This document shows positions 23,551-31,732 of a DNA stretch of 33,289 nucleotides, in pieces. The position numbers were made by a program, and so were the translations under genes. The notes beneath the pieces were generated by a model. It ran no database searches. It saw nothing but the letters and a program-made list of their open reading frames with translations, and was not told the DNA's origin. The stretch is from positions 1 to 33,289 of the forward strand of contig JALTZF010000131.1 of the NCBI GenBank assembly GCA_027046265.1. Reading direction: 5' to 3'. The stretch's first letter is position 1; the number at the start of each line of letters is the position of its first letter. Source of the stretch: Pyrodictiaceae archaeon. Its GTDB lineage: Archaea; Thermoproteota; Thermoprotei_A; Sulfolobales; Pyrodictiaceae.

Positions 23551-24405
23551 ATGGAGCGAGCGCGCTACGCTATTGTATACAGCCTAAAAGACGTAGCAGG
23601 CTCGGGCGCGGCCAGAAAGCTTACAGAGATAGTGAGCGAATTGACTATGTGCAAACTCTCACTACCCAATAGTACTTGCTTGTATACAGAAAAGCTTAGT
23701 GCTATTATTGCTGGCTTTAAGGAGGATAGTATACATTTCAATTTCCTTGATAGTGTGCTCCCGGAGAGTGTGAAAGCATACATAGTATTATCACGACATT
23801 CAAGCCTGTCAAAAACGCCAACATTAACTCTTCATTACCCGGGTAATCCTACTGCCAATACTGAGGCAGGCGGTGAACCATTCACATTAGCTTGGACATG
23901 GCCTAAGGTCTTCAAGTTATTGGCGAAGCTATACTATGAAGAAGCTTCGGCAAAGGGGTTACTTGGAGAGTACAGTTTTTCTCTTGAAGCAACGCATCAT
24001 GGACCTACTAGCCTTGCAAAGCCAGTCATCTTCATAGAGATAGGGAGCAGTATAGAACAATGGAGAGACGAACACGCCCAAGAAGCTATGGCTCAAAGTG
24101 TTTACAGACTATTAAAAACTCTTAAGAAAGGACATATACCGTCTTGTAAACCTGTCATAGGCATAGGCGGGACCCACTATCCGGAGAAGCACACGAGACT
24201 GCAACTTGAACAAGAGTATTGCTACGGCCATATATTCGCTAAGTACACATTTAGCAGTCTAGAAAAGAGGGTTATACTTCAAGCAGTTGAAAAGAGTATT
24301 GACAAAATAGAGGGAATTATCCTTCTCAAAGTTAAGTCAAAAATAAAAAATATTGTGCAAGAAGTCGCTAGTGAGAGAGGTCTTGACATAATCAAGTTTA
24401 AGTGA
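23551..24405 (+). CDS. dtdA: D-aminoacyl-tRNA deacylase, DTD2/GEK1 type
   Basis: About 284 residues. It removes D-amino acids mistakenly attached to tRNA, using the archaeal/plant enzyme type. Family signatures, numbered from the GTG at 23533: VLSRHSS (85-91), LTLHYPGN (98-105), SLEATHHGPT (150-159), FIEIGSSIEQW (167-177), IGGTHYP (211-217) and YGHIFAKY (231-238). The histidines and cysteines in these blocks fit the metal site. A GTG at 23533 and an ATG at 23551 are both possible; the ATG is used because GAGGG precedes it at about 11 bases. It sits on the opposite strand between atpK and atpD, interrupting the ATP synthase genes. Confidence 0.93.
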   Translation: MERARYAIVYSLKDVAGSGAARKLTEIVSELTMCKLSLPNSTCLYTEKLSAIIAGFKEDSIHFNFLDSVLPESVKAYIVLSRHSSLSKTPTLTLHYPGNPTANTEAGGEPFTLAWTWPKVFKLLAKLYYEEASAKGLLGEYSFSLEATHHGPTSLAKPVIFIEIGSSIEQWRDEHAQEAMAQSVYRLLKTLKKGHIPSCKPVIGIGGTHYPEKHTRLQLEQEYCYGHIFAKYTFSSLEKRVILQAVEKSIDKIEGIILLKVKSKIKNIVQEVASERGLDIIKFK

Positions 24406-24463
24406 TCCCGAAAAGTTTGAATAGTAGATCCTTTAACAATAGATACTTCTTTGAGTTAATCCC

Positions 24464-25132
24464 CTATGCAAGCCCACCAGTGCTTTTTGTCTCACTTACT
24501 CTACGACGTTCAAGTCTCCTCTTAATCATCTTAAGCCTGATAACTTCTTCGCGGGCACGATCGTCTAGGACTAATTTAATGTACTTTATTGCTTCTTCAG
24601 TGCGTGGTATAATGTTGTAGTCAAGCGTGTTTATCTGTCGCTGTGTCGTACTTAGCTCCGAGAGAAGGCGGCGAAGTGAGTACTCTATTTCTACAACTTT
24701 GAGCAAGTACTTGAGTGCTTCGAGAAGCTTCTTTCTAGCCTCAATTATTGAGGGGCTTAGCTTAGCCGCTGAAGAAGGGGGAAGGGGGACTGTTGCATCT
24801 ACGAGTGTTAGCTCTGGGACTTTTACTGCGAATAGTATCCTCGTAGCCATGTCTACTTGTAGGCGTTGTTGCACTTCTTCTGCTGATGCTTCGACCTGCT
24901 TTATACCAGTATTTGTTAGGCCTGCAAAATATAGCTTGTAGGCTTCCATGAGCTTTGTTGCTGCTTCCTCGTAGGCTTTTTTGTACTCTTCACTAGTCTG
25001 TCTGATGTAGAGGATTAATACGTCACGTTTCTCTTCTAGTACACGGCGTATGCGGCGTAAGGATGTGAGTTCTTGTCTTAGACGTATGAGGTTTATTTTT
25101 GTTGGAAGAGTGCGACTACCAAAAGTGCTCAT
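24464..25132 (-). CDS. atpD: A-type ATP synthase subunit D (central stalk)
   Basis: A 222-residue protein that forms most of the rotating central shaft. LPTKINLIRLRQELTSLRRIRRVLEEKRDVLILYIRQ (about residues 9-45) is the conserved N-terminal helix, and a matching C-terminal coiled helix (TEEAIKYIKLVLDDRAREEVIRLKMIKRRLERRR) completes the antiparallel coiled coil. The start is ATG with GAGGTG 8 bases upstream, inside the end of atpB. It is the last gene of the atpF-E-A-B-D operon. Confidence 0.95.
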   Translation of the reverse strand: MSTFGSRTLPTKINLIRLRQELTSLRRIRRVLEEKRDVLILYIRQTSEEYKKAYEEAATKLMEAYKLYFAGLTNTGIKQVEASAEEVQQRLQVDMATRILFAVKVPELTLVDATVPLPPSSAAKLSPSIIEARKKLLEALKYLLKVVEIEYSLRRLLSELSTTQRQINTLDYNIIPRTEEAIKYIKLVLDDRAREEVIRLKMIKRRLERRRVSETKSTGGLA

Positions 25133-25144
25133 CTAGGTGGCACC

Positions 25145-26554
25145 TCAGCTGGTTCTCTGGCTATACTGGCGGCGGTACTTGGGGTGATACTTTCTAATAT
25201 ATTCGTCTTTGATTCTGTAGAGCTCGCTTTCTGGCAGTATGGATAGTACCTCCCATCCTATCTCTAGTGTCTCCTCTATGCTGCGGTTCTCGTAGAAGCC
25301 TTGTTTTATGAAACGCTGCTCGAACGCCTCAGCAAAGCGTAGGTATTTGCGGTCTACCTCGCTTAGGCTCTCTTCACCAACTATTGCTGCAAGGCTACGT
25401 AGCTCTACAGCTCTACTGTATGCTGCGTAGAGCTGGTCTGAAACGTTGGCATGATCTTCACGTGTCTTATCGTAGGCTTCTCCGCGCAGACGTGAGAGGC
25501 TCATTAGTATGTTTACTGGTGGGTATATGCCACGATTCCAAAGTTCTCTACTCAGGACTATCTGCCCCTCAGTAATGTACCCTGTTAGGTCTGGTATTGG
25601 ATGTGTGATATCATCGTTTGGCATTGTGAGAATTGGCATCTGTGTAATACTTCCCTTGCCTCCCCTCACACGCCCTGCCCTTTCGTAAATGCTTGCTAAG
25701 TCGCTATACATGTAGCCTGGGTAGCCCTGCCTTCCTGGGACTTCTTCGCGCGCAGCACTTATCTCTCTTAGTGCTTCACAGTAGTTGGTCATGTCTGTCA
25801 GTATGACTAGTACGTGCATGTCTAGCTCGAATGCAAGATACTCTGCTAGGGTTAGAGCAGCACGTGGCGTTACTAGACGTATCATTGGAGGATCCTCTGC
25901 TAGTGTGAGAAACATTGCTGTTCTCTTTATGGCGCCCGTTTCCTCGAAGAACTTTCGGAAGAACATTGCTTCGTCGTACATTACCCCTATTGCGGCAAAG
26001 ACTACGGCAAACTCTTCTTCCTCGCCTCTAACAGTTGCTTGGCGTGCAATCTGTGCTGCTAGCATGTTGTGTGGTAGACCACTACCACTGAATATGGGTA
26101 GCTTCTGCCCCCTCACAAGAGGGTTCATACCATCTATCGCGCTTACACCCGTCTGAATAAAGTCCTCAGGGTAGTCACGTGCAGCTGGGTTCAATGGGTC
26201 GCCATTAACGTCTCTCCACTCACCACTGATAACGGGTGGGCCTCCATCTATTGGTTCTCCTAGACCGCTGAATACTCTTCCAAGCATCTCCTCGGATACT
26301 TTGATTTCTAGAGTTCGTGCGAGGAAGCGTACTTTTGTCCCTATAGGTGTTACACCAGTTGTTCCCTCGAATACCTGTACTACAGCATAGCCGCGAGCTG
26401 TCTCTAGAACCCTGCCCTTCCTCTTCTCGCCAGTCGGGAGTTCTACTTCTACTATTTCGTCGTAGGCGGCATCGGGTATACCGTCAACTATGACTAGTGG
26501 GCCACGTATTTCTCTAATAGACGTATACTCACGCACAACTCTCTCTATAGCCAA
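25145..26554 (-). CDS. atpB: A-type ATP synthase regulatory subunit B
   Basis: A 469-residue non-catalytic nucleotide-binding subunit that alternates with A in the A1 head. [20 protein letters not shown] opens the beta-barrel. The usual P-loop is replaced by [18 protein letters not shown], as in all B subunits, and [15 protein letters not shown] is the conserved stretch in the middle. The frame is open to a GTG at 26575, but GGTGAT lies 6 bases before the TTG at 26554, giving the usual short N-terminus, so that start is used. It is 53 bases downstream of atpA. Confidence 0.96.
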   Translation of the reverse strand: MAIERVVREYTSIREIRGPLVIVDGIPDAAYDEIVEVELPTGEKRKGRVLETARGYAVVQVFEGTTGVTPIGTKVRFLARTLEIKVSEEMLGRVFSGLGEPIDGGPPVISGEWRDVNGDPLNPAARDYPEDFIQTGVSAIDGMNPLVRGQKLPIFSGSGLPHNMLAAQIARQATVRGEEEEFAVVFAAIGVMYDEAMFFRKFFEETGAIKRTAMFLTLAEDPPMIRLVTPRAALTLAEYLAFELDMHVLVILTDMTNYCEALREISAAREEVPGRQGYPGYMYSDLASIYERAGRVRGGKGSITQMPILTMPNDDITHPIPDLTGYITEGQIVLSRELWNRGIYPPVNILMSLSRLRGEAYDKTREDHANVSDQLYAAYSRAVELRSLAAIVGEESLSEVDRKYLRFAEAFEQRFIKQGFYENRSIEETLEIGWEVLSILPESELYRIKDEYIRKYHPKYRRQYSQRTS

Positions 26555-26607
26555 TCCATTATCACCCACAACCACATGGTTAAGTATGGAGCAAAAGTTG
26601 AAACATG

Positions 26608-28413
26608 CTAGACTGCATGCACACGACTCTTATACTCCTGGGCTAGCCTAGCTAGCTCCTCTAGGATTTTGTCACGTAGCTTATCTATCTCCTCAATCCT
26701 ATCGTTTGGCACCTTATACCTAGTCATCACTAGTTCACGCAGTAATAAGCCGAGCTTCTCTCTTATGAACTTAACCGGAACACCCTCATCAACGACACGT
26801 GCTGCTTCACGGTAGAAGTCTATGATTGCACGTAGCTGCCTCCACTGCTTCTGTGGAGAAGCGAAGGCGTCAACTGGGTCGTAGGCGTTCTGCTGGAGGA
26901 AGCCCTCCTTAAGGAGTCTTGCAACTTCAAGTATTAGCTTGTCCTTCTCGCTTAAGCCTTCTGTACCCACGAGCCTCACTATCTCTTTGAGCTCATCTTC
27001 TCTGAGTAGTATCTTGAAGGCTTCGTCACGGTACTCCTTCCACCGCGGGTCAACGTTTTCTGCCCACCACTTAGCTACAAGGTCTACGTATGCTGAGTAG
27101 CTCATAATCCAGTTTATGGCTGGGTAGTGCCTACTATAAGCTAGCCTTGCATCAAGAGCCCAGAAGACTCTGATATACCTCTTAGTGTTGGATGTAACTG
27201 GCTCTGTAAAGTCTCCTCCTGGCGGCGAAACCGCCCCAACTATTGTAACGCTACCGACTCTCTCTGGTCTTCCTGGTATTCTTGCCCTTCCTGCACGGCT
27301 ATAGAACTCTGCTAGGCGGCTCGCAAGATAGCTTGGGAAGCCCTCCTCTGCAGGCATTTCCTCTAGACGGCCAGCAATCTCACGGAGTGCTTCTGCCCAC
27401 CTGCTTGTAGAGTCGGCTACTAGTAGTACGTCGTAGCCCATGTCGCGGTAGTACTCAGCTATTGTTACTCCTGTATAGATGCTTGCCTCACGCGCCGCTA
27501 CTGGCATGTTACTAGTGTTGGCTATGAGTATAGTTCTCTCCATGAGGGGTCTACCAGACCATGGGTCAGTGTACTTGGGGTATCTTAGTAGAGCCTCTGT
27601 CATCTCATTTCCTCGCTCGCCACAGCCGATGTAAACTATTACTCTTGCATCACTCCACTTTGCAAGACTGTGGAGTGTAACTGTTTTACCACTACCGAAG
27701 GGGCCTGGTATGGCTCCAGTACCGCCTTTTGCCATGGGGAAAAAGGTGTCTAAAACTCTCATACCAGTTATAAGGGGTAAAACTGGGTCAAATTTGCTGA
27801 CTACAGGCCGGGGCTTGCGGACTGGCCACTTATGCATTAAGCGTAGCTCTCTCTTTTCACCATCACCAGTTTTAACTACTGCTATAGTCTCTTCAACAGT
27901 ATAGTCTCCTTCGCCAGCGAGCCATTCAAGGACACCACTAACATCGGGTGGAACCATTACTACATGGCGAATAAGGGGAGTCTCTTGTACGTACCCTAGG
28001 ACATCGCCTGGGCCAACCTTATATCCTGATTTTAACTCCTTATTTGGCTCAAAAGCCCATTTCTTATCTCTAGGCAGTGTTGGTACCTTAACGCCTCTTC
28101 TTATGAATGGAGACTTGGATTCTTCCCGTATAACTGATAAGGGCCTGCCTATGCCATCTAAGATACTCTGCAAGAGCCCAGGGCCAAGCTCTATGCTTAG
28201 GGGGGCACCCGTGCCATAGACGGGCTCGCCAGGCTTTAAGCCAGTAGTTGACTCATAGACTTGGATGAACGCGAGGTCTCCACTTATACGGTTGATCTCG
28301 CCGACGAGCCTCTCCTCTCCCACCTCGACCATCTCGTACATCTGCGCTCCTTTCATTCCTTCGGCAACTACGAGGGGGCCCGAAATCCTAAGGATGCGGC
28401 CAACAACAGGCAA
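26608..28413 (-). CDS. atpA: A-type ATP synthase catalytic subunit A
   Basis: A 601-residue catalytic subunit that makes or hydrolyses ATP at the A1 head. [28 protein letters not shown] is the typical beginning. The A-subunit-specific bulge domain (about 105-190) precedes the P-loop GPFGSGKT (about 237-244) and [11 protein letters not shown], whose ERGNE motif carries the catalytic glutamate. [27 protein letters not shown] is also typical. The longest frame starts with a GTG at 28443, but GGGGTG lies 7 bases before the TTG at 28413, which leaves the standard N-terminus. No intein interrupts the gene, although this family is a known intein host. Confidence 0.97.
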   Translation of the reverse strand: MPVVGRILRISGPLVVAEGMKGAQMYEMVEVGEERLVGEINRISGDLAFIQVYESTTGLKPGEPVYGTGAPLSIELGPGLLQSILDGIGRPLSVIREESKSPFIRRGVKVPTLPRDKKWAFEPNKELKSGYKVGPGDVLGYVQETPLIRHVVMVPPDVSGVLEWLAGEGDYTVEETIAVVKTGDGEKRELRLMHKWPVRKPRPVVSKFDPVLPLITGMRVLDTFFPMAKGGTGAIPGPFGSGKTVTLHSLAKWSDARVIVYIGCGERGNEMTEALLRYPKYTDPWSGRPLMERTILIANTSNMPVAAREASIYTGVTIAEYYRDMGYDVLLVADSTSRWAEALREIAGRLEEMPAEEGFPSYLASRLAEFYSRAGRARIPGRPERVGSVTIVGAVSPPGGDFTEPVTSNTKRYIRVFWALDARLAYSRHYPAINWIMSYSAYVDLVAKWWAENVDPRWKEYRDEAFKILLREDELKEIVRLVGTEGLSEKDKLILEVARLLKEGFLQQNAYDPVDAFASPQKQWRQLRAIIDFYREAARVVDEGVPVKFIREKLGLLLRELVMTRYKVPNDRIEEIDKLRDKILEELARLAQEYKSRVHAV

Positions 28414-28457
28414 GTCATAGCACCCCGTAGAAGGAACTGTCACACATCCTATTTATC

Positions 28458-29063
28458 TTAGTCCGGGAATAATTCGCGCGCTATGACTGCCCGGGCTCTG
28501 TCTATCACTGCGCTCAGCACATTCTCAAGTGTGTAGTCCATAGTCACGCCATTCTCTGTGACAGCAAGGAAGCCGCCATAGCCCTTCCTTGTCTCTTCAG
28601 ACACTTCAAGTCCAAGCTCCTTAGCTAGCTTTGCTATGAGTTCTTTGTCTCGATCGACTGGTATTATTTTGATCTTCTCACTACGCGACTTAGCCTCCTC
28701 CATAAGTCTGCGTAGAAACGCTTCATACTGATCCCTGGGCACGTATTCGGGTAGCTTCTGGAGAGCTTCAGTAAGGACTTCATCTACTAGGCTTGCTCTA
28801 ATCTTCGATATTTCGCGGTGAATCTCAACATCATATGTTGCCTCAACACTGCGAAGACGGTCCTCGACCTCTCTAAGGCTTTCACTGAGCCTTTTCTCTA
28901 AAGTTCTGAGTGCCTCTTCATAGCTCTTCTCAAGCAGTGATCTTGCAGCTTCGAGCGCTTCAGCTATGCGTCGCTCAATGTTTTTTCTGAACTCTGCTAC
29001 AACCTCCTCGACTATAGCGTCGGGACTACCAACAACACGAGGGGACACTTTCTCCACCCACAT
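28458..29063 (-). CDS. atpE: A-type ATP synthase subunit E (peripheral stalk)
   Basis: A 201-residue peripheral stalk subunit. The first ~110 residues form a long charged helix (IVEEVVAEFRKNIERRIAEALEAARSLLEKSYEEAL) that would coil with the small G/H subunit. The C-terminal mixed domain (about 115-201) contains GYGGFLAVTENGVTMDYTLENVLS, the conserved end of the family. The start is ATG at 29063; a GTG five codons later is preceded by GGGTGG and is a possible alternative. It lies between atpF and atpA with short gaps. Confidence 0.93.
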   Translation of the reverse strand: MWVEKVSPRVVGSPDAIVEEVVAEFRKNIERRIAEALEAARSLLEKSYEEALRTLEKRLSESLREVEDRLRSVEATYDVEIHREISKIRASLVDEVLTEALQKLPEYVPRDQYEAFLRRLMEEAKSRSEKIKIIPVDRDKELIAKLAKELGLEVSEETRKGYGGFLAVTENGVTMDYTLENVLSAVIDRARAVIARELFPD

Positions 29064-29088
29064 GTGCCTACAGTTCCCGGATAGGTAT

Positions 29089-29400
29089 TTAACCCATACC
29101 TAGAGCCTTCAATAGCTCCCTCTGCACATCCATGGGCTTACCTTTCTCGCGTAATGTTGGAAGAATTGTAATTATTAGATCAGGTCTTTTTGCTTGAATA
29201 GCACGTAGAAGATCTTCCTCTATTTTTGAATAGTATTCTGCGGCAACAAAGATGATCCCTATGTCTTCTCTGACAGTTATCTCAGAAAGTATCCTCTTCG
29301 CTTCTTCCACAGTATTGGCAGTAAACGTTACAGCTCCTATCATACGGTAAAGTGGAGACATATATGGTCCAGCTATAACAGCTACACGTTTCTCGGGCAA
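29089..29400 (-). CDS. atpF: A-type ATP synthase subunit F
   Basis: A 103-residue protein with the Rossmann-like F-subunit pattern: VAVIAGPYMSPLYRMIGA at the N-terminus, DIGIIFVAAEYYSKIEEDL (about 46-64) and LIITILPTL (75-83). It binds the central stalk and modulates ATP hydrolysis in the family. The start is TTG with GGAG about 10 bases upstream. As the first gene of the atpF-E-A-B-D operon it lies directly behind the inverted repeat and TATA box shared with atpI. Confidence 0.93.
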   Translation of the reverse strand: MPEKRVAVIAGPYMSPLYRMIGAVTFTANTVEEAKRILSEITVREDIGIIFVAAEYYSKIEEDLLRAIQAKRPDLIITILPTLREKGKPMDVQRELLKALGMG

Positions 29401-29413
29401 AGCTTACTACTCC

Positions 29414-29432
29414 CTTGTTCACAGCGAACAAG
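29414..29432. promoter_or_regulatory. Perfect 7-5-7 inverted repeat at the atpF/atpI promoter
   Basis: CTTGTTC (29414-29420) and GAACAAG (29426-29432) are exact inverted copies separated by ACAGC. The repeat lies between the TATA box (29441-29449) and the atpF start, covering the predicted minus-strand transcription start (~29418). It could be an operator for a dimeric regulator or a hairpin at the 5' end of the atpF message. Confidence 0.5.
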
Positions 29433-29440
29433 TAGACAGC

Positions 29441-29449
29441 TTTTTAAAA
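29441..29449. promoter_or_regulatory. Bidirectional TATA box between atpF and atpI
   Basis: TTTTTAAAA is nearly symmetrical and is placed to drive both directions: about 29418 on the minus strand for atpF-E-A-B-D and about 29471 on the plus strand for atpI. No other equally good TATA element was seen in the 127-base gap. Confidence 0.5.
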
Positions 29450-29527
29450 TCGTTGGCTTTTATGTGTCTATGCCCGGGAAGAGGTACTGTAAAGGCAGAC
29501 TATTAGGTGCTATGAGAGGTGTAGAGT

Positions 29528-31546
29528 ATGGGGCTTTTCATAGCGCGTACACCGCCAGAAACAATAATAGTTGTGCCAAAGGCTAAATTCCTTGAAACTG
29601 CTAAAGCACTAGTGGAGAGTGGGAGCTTTCACCCAAGCGGTCATGGAGATGAGAGACTTAGAAACTTGGCTCGGAGACTACGAGGAGAGGTTGAAGTCCT
29701 AATACAGAGAATTAAGGGTCTTTTAGACAGGATAGGAGAAGAGCCTGAAGAAAAAAAGACCGAGATTATTGTTACTAGTAACATTGCTGCCTCCTCATCG
29801 TCTATAGTAACTAGTATTAACACGCTACTTGAGGATATAGAGGCGCGTCTTGGAAAGCTTATTGAAGAACGAAGTGTTGGACCTCTTGCAGAGTACGTGA
29901 GACTAATAGAACAATATAGCTTTATTACTGCAGACTTGAGCATGCTACGTGAAGCCAAGCACTTACGTGCAATGCTTTATAGAGTTCCAGAGGAGAATGC
30001 TCATGAATTTGAGAACGTTATAAGATCGCTAAATGTGTACGCTGTAGGGTTTAATATAGAGCAGGGGTTTGTAACATATGTTGTGGTGTATACGCCTCAA
30101 ATAGAGCAGAGGCTAGTGCAAGAAATTGCTAAGACAAAAGCAACTCCAATAGTATTACCTAGATTTAAGCTTACAAGAGAGCAAGTTAGAGAAGTATCGA
30201 ACAATCTTTACACTGCATTAAAGAAACTAGAGGCGCTGGCTACACTATTGAAGATAGTTGAATCAGCTTATTTAACTAGGTCACTAGCAGTGTTCGTCGG
30301 CTATGTCTCAAGCGATAACCTCAAGAAGCTTAAGAGATTTCTTGACAAAACACTGAATGGTGCATATACCATCTATGCACGACCAATGAGGGGACACATA
30401 AGCCCCGAAGAGATGCCCGTAGAGATGAAAGTACCTAAACCTTTGAAGCCCTTTGCTGAGTTATTAGCAATGTATGGTTTGCCTTCGCCTCGTGACTTTG
30501 TACCACTAGTAATGATGGCTATAACATTCCCAGTAATCTTTGGGCTCATGTTTCCTGATGTAGGCCATGGATTGCTACTCTTGTTGTTTGGCACGTACCT
30601 CTATGTTAAGGCGAGAAGTGAAGGCTGGAGAACGCTAGGCCAGTTATTGATATATGTGAGTATTCCTGCAATCATATTAGGCGCTATGGCTGCTGAGTTC
30701 TTTGGGCCTGCAACACCTGTAGCACACTGGCTTGAAGAGTTTTGGCATGAACAGCCACCATATAGCTCTCCTGTACATGCATTATACAAAGCCTATGTTG
30801 GGGCCGAAGAAGCTGGGGCTATGGCTAAGCTGTTGACATTTAAGACGTTCTTCATAAGCTTGAGCATAGGATCGGTTCTACTAGCCTTAGCGTCATGGCT
30901 TGGTTTTGCGAAGGCAGTTGCAGAGAGGGAGCCAGAGCACATGCTGCATACTCTCGCTGTTGCCCTAGCGTTTACTGGCGTACTAGTTGTGTTCATAGGC
31001 TCTGCTATTGTAGGCCCCAAGTATACCAGTATGCAAGATACACTACCAGTAGTGTATGCAATGTTTGGAGGAAGTGCGCCAGCCGAGGCTTATGTGTATG
31101 CCAACATGGCGAAAGCCCTAATTGTGCTAGGTCTCCTCCTCAGCCTAATAACACCGCTGATATATAGCCGTGAGAGTTTCGGTGAGAGAATTATAGGCGC
31201 AGTAATGGAGGCCTTTGACCTAGTGCTCATAATGCTTGGAAACACACTATCATTCGTTCGAATAATGGGTCTAATGCTAGCACACAGCGGCTTAGTATAC
31301 GGCTTCTTTATAATAGCTGATAAAGCTGGAGGCTTGGGCAGCGCAGCAGGGCTAGGATTATACATCTTCGGAAACCTATTCGTCGCAGGTTTCGAGGCCT
31401 TCGTAGCAAATATCCAGTCACTAAGGCTACACTTCTACGAGATGTTCTCAAAGTTCTATGAGGGCCGCGGGATAATATACCAGCCAGTAAGGCTGCCAGA
31501 AGGTATTGAAATAAAGATTGCAAGCCAGGAGATAGTGGGTAGATAA
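29528..31546 (+). CDS. atpI: A-type ATP synthase membrane subunit I (a subunit)
   Basis: A 672-residue two-part protein. The N-terminal ~340 residues form the soluble, partly coiled-coil arm that contacts the peripheral stalks. The C-terminal part has about seven or eight membrane helices and forms the ion half-channels against the c ring. Key residues are R578 in NTLSFVRIMGLMLAHSGL, equivalent to the essential arginine of V-ATPase subunit a, and R633 in SLRLHFYEMFSKFYEG. FPVIFGLMFPDVGHGLLL is another conserved block. The ATG has a GAGGTG site 6 bases upstream. It is divergent from atpF and shares its promoter region. Confidence 0.96.
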   Translation: MGLFIARTPPETIIVVPKAKFLETAKALVESGSFHPSGHGDERLRNLARRLRGEVEVLIQRIKGLLDRIGEEPEEKKTEIIVTSNIAASSSSIVTSINTLLEDIEARLGKLIEERSVGPLAEYVRLIEQYSFITADLSMLREAKHLRAMLYRVPEENAHEFENVIRSLNVYAVGFNIEQGFVTYVVVYTPQIEQRLVQEIAKTKATPIVLPRFKLTREQVREVSNNLYTALKKLEALATLLKIVESAYLTRSLAVFVGYVSSDNLKKLKRFLDKTLNGAYTIYARPMRGHISPEEMPVEMKVPKPLKPFAELLAMYGLPSPRDFVPLVMMAITFPVIFGLMFPDVGHGLLLLLFGTYLYVKARSEGWRTLGQLLIYVSIPAIILGAMAAEFFGPATPVAHWLEEFWHEQPPYSSPVHALYKAYVGAEEAGAMAKLLTFKTFFISLSIGSVLLALASWLGFAKAVAEREPEHMLHTLAVALAFTGVLVVFIGSAIVGPKYTSMQDTLPVVYAMFGGSAPAEAYVYANMAKALIVLGLLLSLITPLIYSRESFGERIIGAVMEAFDLVLIMLGNTLSFVRIMGLMLAHSGLVYGFFIIADKAGGLGSAAGLGLYIFGNLFVAGFEAFVANIQSLRLHFYEMFSKFYEGRGIIYQPVRLPEGIEIKIASQEIVGR

Positions 31547-31685
31547 ATTTAAGAGAGTTTTTGATTTGTGCTTCACTGCGCTAACATGTATACTGACTAC
31601 TGTAACCCATTTCTGTTATATTTTATATCTGTATCATTCGTATATATTTGGCTACAGTGACTGCATGGTTAACCAGTGTAGGAGG

Positions 31686-31695
31686 TATTTTAAGG
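31686..31695 (+). promoter_or_regulatory. TATA box for the CDC48 gene
   Basis: TATTTTAAGG is a plausible TATA element with a predicted transcription start near 31716. This leaves the ATG at 31715 without a leader and places GGAGGT (31717-31722) at the very 5' end of the message, ahead of the ATG at 31733. Confidence 0.45.
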
Positions 31696-31732
31696 CTTAG
31701 ACGGAGTAGCCAGTATGGAGGTAAGCTGTGCT

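Noticed and set aside
26608-28413. Intein in atpA
   Set aside because: The protein is continuous across the P-loop and of normal length for the A subunit.
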